Below are positions 18,345-27,444 of a stretch of DNA of 64,000 nucleotides, one piece after another. The DNA lies in the NCBI RefSeq assembly GCF_001983935.1, contig NZ_CP017641.1, forward strand, positions 1,736,001 to 1,800,000, given 5' to 3'. The stretch is from Fuerstiella marisgermanici (GTDB lineage Bacteria; Planctomycetota; Planctomycetia; Planctomycetales; Planctomycetaceae). Both the position numbers and the translations under genes were made by a program. Below the pieces are notes generated by a model, which was not told the DNA's origin, searched no databases, and was given only the letters and a program-made list of their open reading frames with translations. Every line of letters begins with the position of its first letter. The first letter of the stretch is position 1.

Positions 18345-18869
18345 TTATTCCTCCGTGTCTTCGGCAGACATGGCTGCGTCGAGGAATAATTGTGGATCGC
18401 GCATCAGTCGTGAGAGCTGAAACTGGCTGATGGGTGTGTCTTCGCCGGTTGAGTATTGCACGCGAACTGTCACCAGTAGCAGGCTGGTTCCGCCGCCGTC
18501 GCCGACTTCGACCGAATACACCCAGTTCTCATCCGCATCGCCATCAAACTGCTGATTCGAAACGGCAACCGGTTGCTGAATGCCAGACACGATTTCAGCC
18601 ATCACAGATTCGCAACGCAGGGCGCATTCAGCGTCCATTCTGGCACTCAGGCGAGAATCGTGGCCGACTCGCATGACCTGCATGATGGCCGTGAGGGCTC
18701 CCAGAAAGATGGCCGTTGAAACAAGGACTTCCAGCAGCGTCAGGCCGGAGCGCGTGACGTGTTGCTGTCGGTGGTCAGGAGGCTGGCTGAACGATGCGGC
18801 ACGCAAATCACAGCAGCCGCGAGCAGCCACACTGCGCTTTGGTGCAAGTCTTCGCCGAACCGCCTTCAT
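18345..18869 (-). CDS. gspI: T2SS minor pseudopilin GspI-like protein
   Basis: 174 residues with an N-methylation motif (RSGLTLLEVLVSTAIFLGALTAIMQVM) after a basic leader of about 40 residues. The small body fits the minor pseudopilin GspI, and it lies between the H-like and J-like genes, the standard order. Its start overlaps the gspH stop as TGATG. Once processed by a prepilin peptidase (not in this window) it should insert in the inner membrane and join the I-J-K tip. Confidence 0.8.
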   Translation of the reverse strand: MKAVRRRLAPKRSVAARGCCDLRAASFSQPPDHRQQHVTRSGLTLLEVLVSTAIFLGALTAIMQVMRVGHDSRLSARMDAECALRCESVMAEIVSGIQQPVAVSNQQFDGDADENWVYSVEVGDGGGTSLLLVTVRVQYSTGEDTPISQFQLSRLMRDPQLFLDAAMSAEDTEE

Positions 18870-19474
18870 CAGTTCGACTCCTGATAAACGGGCGATGTGC
18901 GAGCGGCTCCGGTGAGGCCTCGAACGGTAATCGTCGACGTCAAATCGTCGTCGTTCTGAACTCGCAATTCGAAATCATCAGACGTACCATCGAAACGAAA
19001 CATCAACGGAGCGGACCATTGCTTCTGTGATAACTCAGCCCCCAATTCGCCGAACATGACGGGTTCCAGCCGCGACGCCAATTCTTCCACGCCTTCGGCC
19101 GCCTGCAGTCGGATGTCTTCTGACAACTCCAGCGAGATGCGGACGTACTTGTCGATGGTTGTGCTGGTACCTTTGGCCTCGTCTGTATTCTGTTCGAGTT
19201 CAGACGGAAGGACGACAACGTTTGAGCCGTTCAGCTCATAGCGGAACTCGTAGTCGATACCAGTATCGATGGCGATGCGGCGTGCTTCGCCCATGAGTTC
19301 GCGGACCTCATCGGCCGCTTCGAACACTTTGCTCTCTCGCATGCGAACCATCAGGTTCGGCGCAGCCATCGCGGCAACGGTCACCAGAATTGACATCACA
19401 ATCAGCAATTCAAACAGCGAAAACCCGCCACGTGGCGAGGCAGCTGAATGGAATTGTCGACGTCGTGCTGGCAT
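18869..19474 (-). CDS. gspH: T2SS pseudopilin GspH/FimT-like protein
   Basis: 201 residues. The motif RGGFSLFELLIVMSILVTVAAMAAPNL is a prepilin processing site with Glu at +5. The following helix (EVRELMGEARRIAIDTG) is the typical GspH/FimT extension, and the body is beta-rich. It is separated from gspG by about 130 bases containing a strong hairpin, so its expression may differ from the upstream genes. Confidence 0.8.
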   Translation of the reverse strand: MPARRRQFHSAASPRGGFSLFELLIVMSILVTVAAMAAPNLMVRMRESKVFEAADEVRELMGEARRIAIDTGIDYEFRYELNGSNVVVLPSELEQNTDEAKGTSTTIDKYVRISLELSEDIRLQAAEGVEELASRLEPVMFGELGAELSQKQWSAPLMFRFDGTSDDFELRVQNDDDLTSTITVRGLTGAARTSPVYQESN

Positions 19475-19508
19475 GAGAACGCTGTTCGATTTTCAGATGC
19501 ATACGGCA

Positions 19509-19545
19509 GCAGAAGCCCGGCTTCTGTGAAAAGCCGGGCTTCTGC
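19509..19545. terminator. 15-bp perfect hairpin between gspG and gspH
   Basis: The arms GCAGAAGCCCGGCTT and AAGCCGGGCTTCTGC pair perfectly around a seven-base loop. The position inside an operon suggests attenuation, mRNA stabilisation of the upstream gspG message, or a dispersed element. A close relative occurs at 32311-32345. Confidence 0.75.
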
Positions 19546-19606
19546 CTGTTGGTTGCGTGGTCATGAATCCCTTGGTGCCAATCGTTTTGGAACAAGGGTT
19601 CAGCCG

Positions 19607-20062
19607 CTACTTGATTTCACGCTTGTCGTTGCTGATGTCGTCGTCGTCGCCGTCCTGGCCATTCGGTCCTGTTGACCAGATACGTGGCTTCAGTTCGCCG
19701 CTACCGGAACTGTAGGAGTATTGAAATTGATTGTTCCAAGGGTCGACTGGCACTTCTTCCAGTTCTGGCGGGTGAACGTTGTTCAACGCATCCGTGAATG
19801 GTTCGGCAAGATCGGCAATCGGTTGCGTACCGGTTTCTTCGACGTATTGACCGTTGTTCTTGACGGCTCGGCGCTTAACGGCTTCCTCAATGTTCTTCAC
19901 GGTTGTTCGTGCGATACGAATTTGAGCGGTCTGCTGATTCCCAATCAGGTTGGGAGCCACCATCGCTGCGATGGCGACGATGATCGCCAGTACGATCAGA
20001 AGTTCCAACAGCGTAAACGCCGCGCGAAGTGAATGTTGAGCCTGTCGTTTGATGGATTTCAT
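19607..20062 (-). CDS. gspG: T2SS major pseudopilin GspG
   Basis: 151 residues, the usual size. Motif AAFTLLELLIVLAIIVAIAAMVAPNLIG has Glu at +5 after a short basic leader. The C-terminal part carries the GspG calcium-site pattern: VPVDPWNNQFQY followed by IWSTGPNGQDGDDDDISN. As the major subunit it builds the pseudopilus that pushes substrates through the outer membrane. A hairpin follows the gene, which would favour higher yield of the gspG message than of gspH-K. Confidence 0.93.
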   Translation of the reverse strand: MKSIKRQAQHSLRAAFTLLELLIVLAIIVAIAAMVAPNLIGNQQTAQIRIARTTVKNIEEAVKRRAVKNNGQYVEETGTQPIADLAEPFTDALNNVHPPELEEVPVDPWNNQFQYSYSSGSGELKPRIWSTGPNGQDGDDDDISNDKREIK

Positions 20063-20207
20063 GATTCTGCTTTTCCTGATTTACGTTCGAGACCTTCCGA
20101 AGGCCATGTTTTGTTGTGTGAGTAGGGGACGGCTAACTGGCGTAAACCCCGGCGTCCAAATTCCTGTTCGATTGTTTCCCCACTTTATTGTATTTCATGC
20201 TCAATTC

Positions 20208-21419
20208 TTACTGCATCGTGGACATGTTCAGAATTGGTAACAGCAATGCGGCGATCACAAACGTGACGATCGTCGCCATAAACAGCAGCATCACGGGTTC
20301 CAGCATTCGTACGACAACATCGATCTTCCGGCTGGTGTATTTTTCTGTGCTGTCTGCGATACCGATCAGTACGTTTTCCAGATTGTTCGCTTCTTCGCCA
20401 ATCGAAATCATTTCCACAATCTCGCGCGAAAACTGGCCGGAGGCTCGCAGCGGAATTGCGAGTGACTTACCGCCGGATACGTTGTCTGCTGCGTTGCCGA
20501 TGGCTTCGCTAAGCACGACGTTGCCGCTGGCGTCTTTGGCGATTCGCAGCGATTGCAGAATTGGAACTCCGTTGCCCAGCAGCGTGCCCAGCATTCGGCA
20601 GAAGCGAGCCACCGCGAGGTTCCTCACAATCGGGCCAAGACCCGGCAGCTGCAGCTTAATGCGGTCCCACTGGTCGTGAGCTTCTTCGTTATCGTTGTAC
20701 CAATAAAAAACGCCGAACACCGCCGCGATAATCGCGGGGACAATGACGTACCACCATTCCTGCAAGCTGTCGCTGAAGGAAAGCAGAGTCGTCGTGGCCC
20801 ATGGCAGGCTGCCGTCTTCTCGCATGCGAGCGAAAATGTTGGCGAATTCCGGAACGAACCAAACCAGCAACACCGTGATGATGACGGTTCCCACGCCGAA
20901 CAGAAACAGCGGGTACACCATCGCTCCGGTGACCTTGCCTTTCAGTTCTTCCTGATGATCGTTGAACGCGGCCACTCGGGCCAGTACGTCTTCCAGAAAG
21001 CCGCCTTCTTCGCCCGCCTTGACCATGCTGACGGTCAGACTGTTGAAGGCTTTCGGGTGCCGGCGCATCGCATCGTTCAAACGGCTACCGTCCGCGATTT
21101 GTTCGCGGATGTCCTGAGTGACAAACTTCAGCGCGGCGTGTGACGTCTGGCCTTCCAGCAACTGCAGCGAACGCAGCAACGGAACGCCCGATCGCAGAAG
21201 GTCGGCAAGCTGATTGTAGAATGTGGTGAGGTACTTACCGGGAACTCGTTTGGAACCCGACACGACCTGCTTGCGAGTTTCCTCGGACATCCCGATCGAC
21301 ATCGGAAACAAACTCTTCGACTGCAGCACAGACAGCGCATCTTTTTCGCTGGTAGCGGTGAGCGTTCCCGTCACCTGCTTGCCGGAGAGTTCTCGAGCGA
21401 TGTAATCGAAGTCGGGCAT
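20208..21419 (-). CDS. gspF: T2SS inner-membrane platform protein GspF
   Basis: 403 residues, full length for the family. Two GspF repeats each hold a cytoplasmic helical bundle: FYNQLADLLRSGVPLLRSLQLLEG near residue 70 and FCRMLGTLLGNGVPILQSLRIA near residue 270. Three membrane segments follow the usual pattern (about 170-200, 225-245 and 375-397). It connects the GspE ATPase to the pseudopilus. The start is an ATG with the conserved MPDFDYIARELSGKQVTG beginning. Confidence 0.95.
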   Translation of the reverse strand: MPDFDYIARELSGKQVTGTLTATSEKDALSVLQSKSLFPMSIGMSEETRKQVVSGSKRVPGKYLTTFYNQLADLLRSGVPLLRSLQLLEGQTSHAALKFVTQDIREQIADGSRLNDAMRRHPKAFNSLTVSMVKAGEEGGFLEDVLARVAAFNDHQEELKGKVTGAMVYPLFLFGVGTVIITVLLVWFVPEFANIFARMREDGSLPWATTTLLSFSDSLQEWWYVIVPAIIAAVFGVFYWYNDNEEAHDQWDRIKLQLPGLGPIVRNLAVARFCRMLGTLLGNGVPILQSLRIAKDASGNVVLSEAIGNAADNVSGGKSLAIPLRASGQFSREIVEMISIGEEANNLENVLIGIADSTEKYTSRKIDVVVRMLEPVMLLFMATIVTFVIAALLLPILNMSTMQ

Positions 21420-21493
21420 AGAAAATCAAACGCGGAGAGCAAAAGGTAGGAAGTCGAAGGGATACGATTCGCCGTTCTCCCCGCATGGCTCTG

Positions 21494-23182
21494 CTAAATA
21501 ACAAGGTCCCCGCGGGTGATACGCACGACCTCTTCGACGCTGGTGACGCCCTCCATCACCTGTTCCCAGCCACTTTGCCGCAGAGTGGTCATGCCGTGCT
21601 GCAGGGCGTGGCGGCGAATCGTGGTGGAACTTTCGTTGTTGGCACACAGTTCCTGAAGCTTGCTGTCCGTCGACATCAGTTCGAACACGCCCACTCGGCC
21701 TGAGTAACCCGTTTCTGTGCATTCGCGACAGCCGACCGGTTCGTAAATGAACTCAGGAGCCAGTTCCTTCGGAAAGTCTTCCGGCACGTCGGCAGCGGAA
21801 ACTGCGACTTGGCGCTTGCAGTCTTTGCACAATCGTCGCACCAGCCGCTGAGCCAAAACGCCTTCCACGGTGCTCGCCACAAGGTACGGTTCGACGCCCA
21901 TGTCCACCAGTCGCGTGAAGGCACTCGGCGCGTCGTTGGTGTGCAATGTGCTGAAGACGACGTGACCAGTCAAAGCCGCCTGAATAGCTGCCTGAGCCGT
22001 TTCGCCGTCTCGAATTTCCCCGATCAGTACGACGTCCGGGTCATGTCGCAGAATGCTGCGAAGGCCGGCGGCAAAAGTCAGGCCGATGCGACTGTGGACC
22101 TGAATCTGACTGATTCCGTCCATCTGATATTCCACCGGATCTTCGACCGTAATGATCTTGGTTTCCGGATTCTTGATCTCATTCAACGCACTGTAAAGCG
22201 TCGTTGATTTACCACTACCCGTGGGGCCGGTAACAAGAATGATTCCGTGAGGCAGTTCGATCAGGCTGCGGAAACGCTTAATGATGGTTGGCGGCATGCC
22301 GACGTTCTTGAGGTCGAACGTCATCTTGGCTTTGTCCAGAAGACGCATCACGACGCCTTCGCCATGAGCCATCGGGATAATCGACACACGAACATCGACC
22401 TCACGCCCCATGACTCGCAGCTTGATTCGCCCGTCCTGCGGCAAACGCTTTTCCGCGATGTTAAGGTGCGACATGATTTTCAGTCGCGTGACGATTGCGG
22501 AGAAGAAGTGATTGATCTCCGGCGGCGTGGATTGAATTCGCAGCATCCCGTCGATGCGGTAGCGGACTCGTAAACCGCTTTCCTGTGGTTCGATATGAAC
22601 GTCACTGGTGCCCAGCTTGACGGCTTCGATCAGCAGCTCGTTAACAAGGCGAATAACCGACGGCGCTTGTGCTCCTTCACCGAGTTCGCCGTGGTCTTCT
22701 TCGATTTCTTCGAGAAGTTCGATGCCATCTTCGCTACGTTGGCGGACCAGTTCGTTGATCGTGTCGCCGCCGACGCCCAGCAGTTCTCGAATGCGTGTGC
22801 CGAGTTCCTGACTACGCGTAAGGACAGGTTCCAGACGCAGCCCGCTGACGGTGCCGAGTTCGTCCAGACCTTCCAGGTTTAGTGGATCGTCGGTCGCAAC
22901 AACGACGTGTCCGTTTTCGCGATACAACGGCAGCAGTGAATGTCGGTAGATGGCCGACGTGGGAAATTTGGAAAGGAGTTCGGTGTCGACCGTCACGTCT
23001 TTGAGGTCGACGTAGGCCATGCCGAATTCGGCGGATAGCGTCTTCAGGACGGCGTCTTCTGTGACGAGGCCCATCTTGATCAGAGTTTGATCAATGCGCG
23101 AGCCGTTTTGTTCGCCACGAGCCAGCTTAAGCTGCTCCTGCGACACAAGGCCTTCATCGACGAGTAGTTGTCCGAGTTCCAT
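21494..23182 (-). CDS. gspE: T2SS/T4P-type assembly ATPase GspE
   Basis: 562 residues. The N-terminal MshEN-like region (about 1-150) starts [18 protein letters not shown]. The ATPase core has Walker [15 protein letters not shown], an Asp box (TVEDPVEYQ), Walker B region [16 protein letters not shown] and a His box ([15 protein letters not shown]). Two CxxC pairs, CKDC and CREC, form the zinc-binding module of secretion ATPases. It powers pseudopilus assembly. It starts nine bases after the gspD-like stop. Confidence 0.96.
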   Translation of the reverse strand: MELGQLLVDEGLVSQEQLKLARGEQNGSRIDQTLIKMGLVTEDAVLKTLSAEFGMAYVDLKDVTVDTELLSKFPTSAIYRHSLLPLYRENGHVVVATDDPLNLEGLDELGTVSGLRLEPVLTRSQELGTRIRELLGVGGDTINELVRQRSEDGIELLEEIEEDHGELGEGAQAPSVIRLVNELLIEAVKLGTSDVHIEPQESGLRVRYRIDGMLRIQSTPPEINHFFSAIVTRLKIMSHLNIAEKRLPQDGRIKLRVMGREVDVRVSIIPMAHGEGVVMRLLDKAKMTFDLKNVGMPPTIIKRFRSLIELPHGIILVTGPTGSGKSTTLYSALNEIKNPETKIITVEDPVEYQMDGISQIQVHSRIGLTFAAGLRSILRHDPDVVLIGEIRDGETAQAAIQAALTGHVVFSTLHTNDAPSAFTRLVDMGVEPYLVASTVEGVLAQRLVRRLCKDCKRQVAVSAADVPEDFPKELAPEFIYEPVGCRECTETGYSGRVGVFELMSTDSKLQELCANNESSTTIRRHALQHGMTTLRQSGWEQVMEGVTSVEEVVRITRGDLVI

Positions 23183-23191
23183 AATTGGTTA

Positions 23192-26100
23192 CTACCTTCC
23201 ACCACGTCCGCCGCCGCCACCGCGACCGCCGCCACCGAATCCACCTCGACCACCGCCGCCACGCTGTCCCCCACCGCCCGCTGCTCCGCCGCCGCCTTGA
23301 GCCCCTCGTTGCTGCATCGCTCGCATAAACGCTTCACGTTGAGCCTGCTGGGCTGCTTCGGCCGCTTTGTTGTCGCCGCCGCCAGAATTACTGTCGTTGC
23401 TGCTGGATGATGACGTTCGACCGCTTGTGCTGGACGACGATACTGAGACTCGAGGCAACAACGATGTCAGTGACTGTTGAATCATGGTCGCGTCGGCGTT
23501 CTTCAATTGGATGACTCGAATCATGCGATTCGCGTCCTTCGCCGCCGTGTCTAAGTCCTTAACAACAGATTCGACGGCTTCGAACAATTCCAAGCTACTG
23601 TTCACCAGAATCAGGCTGTTTTGCTGGTCAACCGTCAAGTGCATTCGCACCTGAGCCGCTTCGTTGCCGGCACCGCCTCGGCCGCCGCCACCAAACATAG
23701 CCGCCAGTGGATTTTGCTGTTGAGCGTTCCTGCCCTGGGCCTGAGCTTCCAGATATGTCTTGAACAAATCGTCCAGCATGCTCTTCACGTCGTTCACATC
23801 GGCGTAGTCGACCAGGATTTTACGTGGTTGCATATCCTTCAGCGAATCCGGGCCGTCGTTGGAATCCAAAACCTTAAGCAAAGAAATCGCGTCTTTGACC
23901 ATAATCGGCGGGCCCGTCAGAAACAGCGAATTTGTGCGAGGTTCCGGGATGATCTTCAGCGAATTCGATGCCCCGCCCAGACCGCTAAGTCCGGTGGCGT
24001 CCATCAGGCTGCCGCCAAGGTCCGAGAAACCGCCCGCCAGGCTACCCAGCATACTGCCACCCATGCTGCTGCTGGTGGTGGCGACGGAACTGCTGGGGAA
24101 GAATTGAGCCAGCATGTCGGACGCTTCCAGAGCATCTGCCGACTTCAAAAAGTACTGAGTGTATTCCGGCTTGAAGGGGATCGTCTGCTGCAGCATATCG
24201 AACAGATCTTCCAAACGATCCAGTTCTTTTTCGTTCGACGACGACAGGATCAAGTCGTCTCCCTGCACGATAATCTCAAGCGGCTCGTTGTCTTCAGACG
24301 ACTGTTCTGCAGCTTTGTCTGGCGTCTCTTTCTCAGCGTCTTCATCAGGATGCCCGTTCGGACTCCACAATGCGCGAGTCTGAATGTGTTCGGCCTGCTT
24401 TGCCGCCGCGGTTGAACTCGAAGAGATCCCCGTACTTCGTTCACGCATTGCGAACAGCGGCGACTGACTTAACGCCAGTGCACTTAATGAAACGACTGAA
24501 CCTGTGCTTCGCGTTTCCGTTGAGCTAGCTGAAAAACCAGAACCGCGACCGCTTGGTTTAACCGGTGCCTGAGTGATCTCTGGCTCTGGTACGTTTAGCT
24601 TGGGGTCTTCGCGTTTCGAAACTGGAGGCGCGTCTGATTCCCGAGGCCGCTCAGCCGCTGGACGCAGTTGTTCGGTTTCCAGTGGCAGTTCGCCATCCGA
24701 TGTCTGGCGACTTTTCACTGGTCCGGATTCTTCCAGCTCCATGATCTTCAGCTTGGTTGATTCGTTGGCATCCCAGTTGGCTTTCAGAAGTTTCAGAAAG
24801 TCCTGAGGATCGCGGCCCTGCATGGACAGACGTCGCACTGTGCCACCGTCGCCGCGATCACGAACGCCTGATCCGTCTTCACCCAGATCAGCCAGAACCT
24901 GCTTAATCTGAGTAATGTGATCAATGCTGCCTCGCACGATTAATCGCCGGCCATACAGGTCGGTTTCAATCGTGGGAGCATCGTCGCCGTCGGAATAGAA
25001 CAGCGATCGTAACGTCGCGGCGGCCGACACGGGATCCATTTGAGAAAGCGGAATCACAGCCACCGAACCGATGGACCCTGCCCCGTCCAGTTGCCGCACC
25101 AGCATTGCGACTTCCTGATGCTGTCGCTCACTGGCCATGATGTGAATTCGACCGTTGCGGCCATCTTCGTTAACGACCGTCACGCCTGGCATATTCATCG
25201 CGGTCAGAGTACTGGCCACTTCGCGAGCGTCTGAAGATTTGACTTCGTAGACTTCCAGATAGGTGCCTTTGCGACCTCGCGTCAGTGGCTTACCGTCGGG
25301 CCCTTCGCCGACATCCACGAACGCGAGAATTTCTTTGACCAACGCGTGTTGTTTGGCGGTTCCCGTGACCAGAAGACTGTTCAACCGCAGGTCTGATGCG
25401 ATCTGAATGGGGGATTCTGTTTTTGAAGCTGGCTGAGGTTGTGGCGTCGGTGTACCGCCTCGTGAACGAGACTGCATCCGAGATTGCTCCTGTGCCCCGG
25501 ACGTAACGTTCGCGACATTTTGACGCATGCCGAACTGCGTCATCACCTGAATTTCAGCTTCCTCAGCGTCCATGTATTTCAGTGAATAAGCATTGAACAA
25601 CATCGCATCCGGCTTCGATTTCGACATCGCTTCCGTTAGCAGGCGATGGATGCGTCGCAGGTTCGATCCGATATCCGTCACAATCAGCAGGCGAGATTCG
25701 GTGAGGGCAATCATGCTTCCCCACGGTCCGACCAGCGGTTCGATTTCCTGAGCCGCTTTGGCGGTATCCATTTCCGAAATTTCAATTGGCACATTCACTA
25801 ACTCGTTATCACCCACCACCTGATTGGGGCCGATGGTCAATAACTCTTCGATCGTGACGTCTCGCAGCAGGCTGGGCGGAATGCCGTCGTCCAGGTTGAT
25901 CACGATCAGGAAGTGATCTTTCTGAAACATGCCGAACCCCTTGCGAAGCAAGTAGCCGTTCATGATGTCCAGCGCCTTTTTGGCGTCATACTTTCGGTCG
26001 TCTAAGTGACTGAACGTACCTGGCGGAACCTTGTTCAGGTCCAGCGTCAAACCGGTGGCATCGGCAAACATCTGCAGCACCTGATCCCACGGTGCATACT

Positions 26101-26938
26101 TAAAGTTAAAGCTGAATTCGTCCACGATTCGACGCGGGCCGCCAGCGGCGTCGCCAAAACTAAGCGTGGCTGTTTCGCCTTCCGGGGGCTTGTTGGAGAT
26201 CGCAGGTGCGGCCGCTGCACCGGCAGGTCTGTCAGCCGGACTTTGAGCCATCGCTGCCGGCGCACCGGACGAGTCGCGACTATCACTGGACGCCACTTGC
26301 TCGCGTGGCGCAGGTGCCTGGCTGAGGTCTTTTTCGAATCGCGACTTCTGTTCCGGCGTCAGCACGGCCAGATATTTCGCCTGCCATTCGTCTTCGAACT
26401 TTTCGCGGTCCTCTTCCGAAGCGTTTGAATCAAGTTGCCGGGCAGCACTACGACGTTGGCCGTAAAGCTCGTCCAGCTTCTTTTTCTGCTCGTCCGTCAG
26501 GCCATAGTCTTCCGCAATGCTGTCACTGGCAAGTCCGCGAGGACCGCTGTTCTTAAGGTACAGCCCGCGAAGTTTCGCGCGTTCGCTTTGGCTAAGCAGA
26601 GTGGGAGCTTTGTCCTGAAACATCGTGCGCTGAGCCTGGATCTTGTCGCCCATTTCCTGACGCAGACGGTTCTTTTCTTCGTCGGTCTCCGCGTCGCGAA
26701 TCTGCTGGCTTGCCTTGGCAAAGTAGTCGCGATCAAACTCAGAAGCGGCCTTCAGTTCCTGCAGCTTATTGGCCGTCTCATCCGACAGTCCCAGCTCAGC
26801 ATAAACCGCATCGCTCCGCAGCAAATCCGTTTCTGACCCACGACCGCGCTGAGCCATCACCTCAGGTGACATCATTGCGCAGGCGAGAGCTAACAGAAGT
26901 GTCCTTGCAGAATTCGATTTCATGGTGGCTCGAATCAT
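23192..26938 (-). CDS. GspD-like protein: stacked secretin N-type modules, no visible pore domain
   Basis: 1248 residues (alternative ATG at 26923). A signal peptide ends near residue 29 (VMA-QRG). Residues about 30-215 are helical with LTDEQ and LTPEQ motifs like CpxP/Spy-type proteins. From about 275 to 1150 come roughly six or seven alpha/beta modules of the secretin N0/N1 sort, each with a closing strand such as RLLIVTD, RIHIMAS, RRLIVRG, NSLFLTG or NSLILVN. Where a secretin barrel should follow there is only a Ser-rich stretch and a Gly/Arg tail (about 1215-1248). It is first in the gsp operon, in the place of gspD. It may be a periplasmic ring or scaffold that needs a separate pore. Confidence 0.85.
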   Translation of the reverse strand: MIRATMKSNSARTLLLALACAMMSPEVMAQRGRGSETDLLRSDAVYAELGLSDETANKLQELKAASEFDRDYFAKASQQIRDAETDEEKNRLRQEMGDKIQAQRTMFQDKAPTLLSQSERAKLRGLYLKNSGPRGLASDSIAEDYGLTDEQKKKLDELYGQRRSAARQLDSNASEEDREKFEDEWQAKYLAVLTPEQKSRFEKDLSQAPAPREQVASSDSRDSSGAPAAMAQSPADRPAGAAAAPAISNKPPEGETATLSFGDAAGGPRRIVDEFSFNFKYAPWDQVLQMFADATGLTLDLNKVPPGTFSHLDDRKYDAKKALDIMNGYLLRKGFGMFQKDHFLIVINLDDGIPPSLLRDVTIEELLTIGPNQVVGDNELVNVPIEISEMDTAKAAQEIEPLVGPWGSMIALTESRLLIVTDIGSNLRRIHRLLTEAMSKSKPDAMLFNAYSLKYMDAEEAEIQVMTQFGMRQNVANVTSGAQEQSRMQSRSRGGTPTPQPQPASKTESPIQIASDLRLNSLLVTGTAKQHALVKEILAFVDVGEGPDGKPLTRGRKGTYLEVYEVKSSDAREVASTLTAMNMPGVTVVNEDGRNGRIHIMASERQHQEVAMLVRQLDGAGSIGSVAVIPLSQMDPVSAAATLRSLFYSDGDDAPTIETDLYGRRLIVRGSIDHITQIKQVLADLGEDGSGVRDRGDGGTVRRLSMQGRDPQDFLKLLKANWDANESTKLKIMELEESGPVKSRQTSDGELPLETEQLRPAAERPRESDAPPVSKREDPKLNVPEPEITQAPVKPSGRGSGFSASSTETRSTGSVVSLSALALSQSPLFAMRERSTGISSSSTAAAKQAEHIQTRALWSPNGHPDEDAEKETPDKAAEQSSEDNEPLEIIVQGDDLILSSSNEKELDRLEDLFDMLQQTIPFKPEYTQYFLKSADALEASDMLAQFFPSSSVATTSSSMGGSMLGSLAGGFSDLGGSLMDATGLSGLGGASNSLKIIPEPRTNSLFLTGPPIMVKDAISLLKVLDSNDGPDSLKDMQPRKILVDYADVNDVKSMLDDLFKTYLEAQAQGRNAQQQNPLAAMFGGGGRGGAGNEAAQVRMHLTVDQQNSLILVNSSLELFEAVESVVKDLDTAAKDANRMIRVIQLKNADATMIQQSLTSLLPRVSVSSSSTSGRTSSSSSNDSNSGGGDNKAAEAAQQAQREAFMRAMQQRGAQGGGGAAGGGGQRGGGGRGGFGGGGRGGGGGRGGR

Positions 26939-27444
26939 CGATTTTATGCCTTCATCCGGGCAGGCTTGGGTTCTGAATATGCGGTCAAACCGGAGCTAGC
27001 TCGCAAACGGCTATTACCAGTGCATGACTTCGTGAAATAGACCACTTTGGAACGCAATGGCTCGAGGGACTATAGAAGTGAATTCGCCAATGACAGGCAA
27101 TATTCACACTGGCCAAAACCCCGCCTGGCGTCGGTAAGAGCCTCTCTATTCTATGAATTCGACGTGAATCCGCAGTATTCTTCGGTCTGAATCCCGCGAA
27201 GCAAGCAATTTAGGCAGTCTGCGTGGGAGATGCGGGTTGTGACAATGTACCAAACGTCAAAATGGGGCGGAACCGGCCATTTGAAGTCTTTGTGTCAGTA
27301 CGTCGCTGCTGCGCCGGCTTTCCTTGTAAATTTGTTTGCCAATCTGGCGAACACCGCGATACTCAGGCACAATTTCGGGGTTTGCTCAATTAGGACCTTG
27401 TCCATTAATCTGCCCAATCGACTCCTCAAAAGGGGTTCCACGCA
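26939..27444. other. Divergent promoter region between the gsp operon and the EF-hand gene
   Basis: About 500 bases without a credible gene. A weak sigma70-like pair, TTGGAA at 27047-27052 and TATAGA at 27071-27076, faces right, but it is far from the EF-hand gene. An AAGGGG (27430-27435) about ten bases before the ATG at 27445 is a possible ribosome site. No repeat or hairpin stands out. Confidence 0.4.

Noticed and set aside
23621-24415. 264-codon plus-strand frame inside the GspD-like gene
   Set aside because: It is antisense to a clearly coding gene, has His/Gln/Arg-rich composition and no family motif.
27047-27076. Sigma70-type promoter for the EF-hand gene
   Set aside because: Boxes match loosely, the spacer is 18 bases, and the site is about 370 bases from the gene; too weak to call as a feature.
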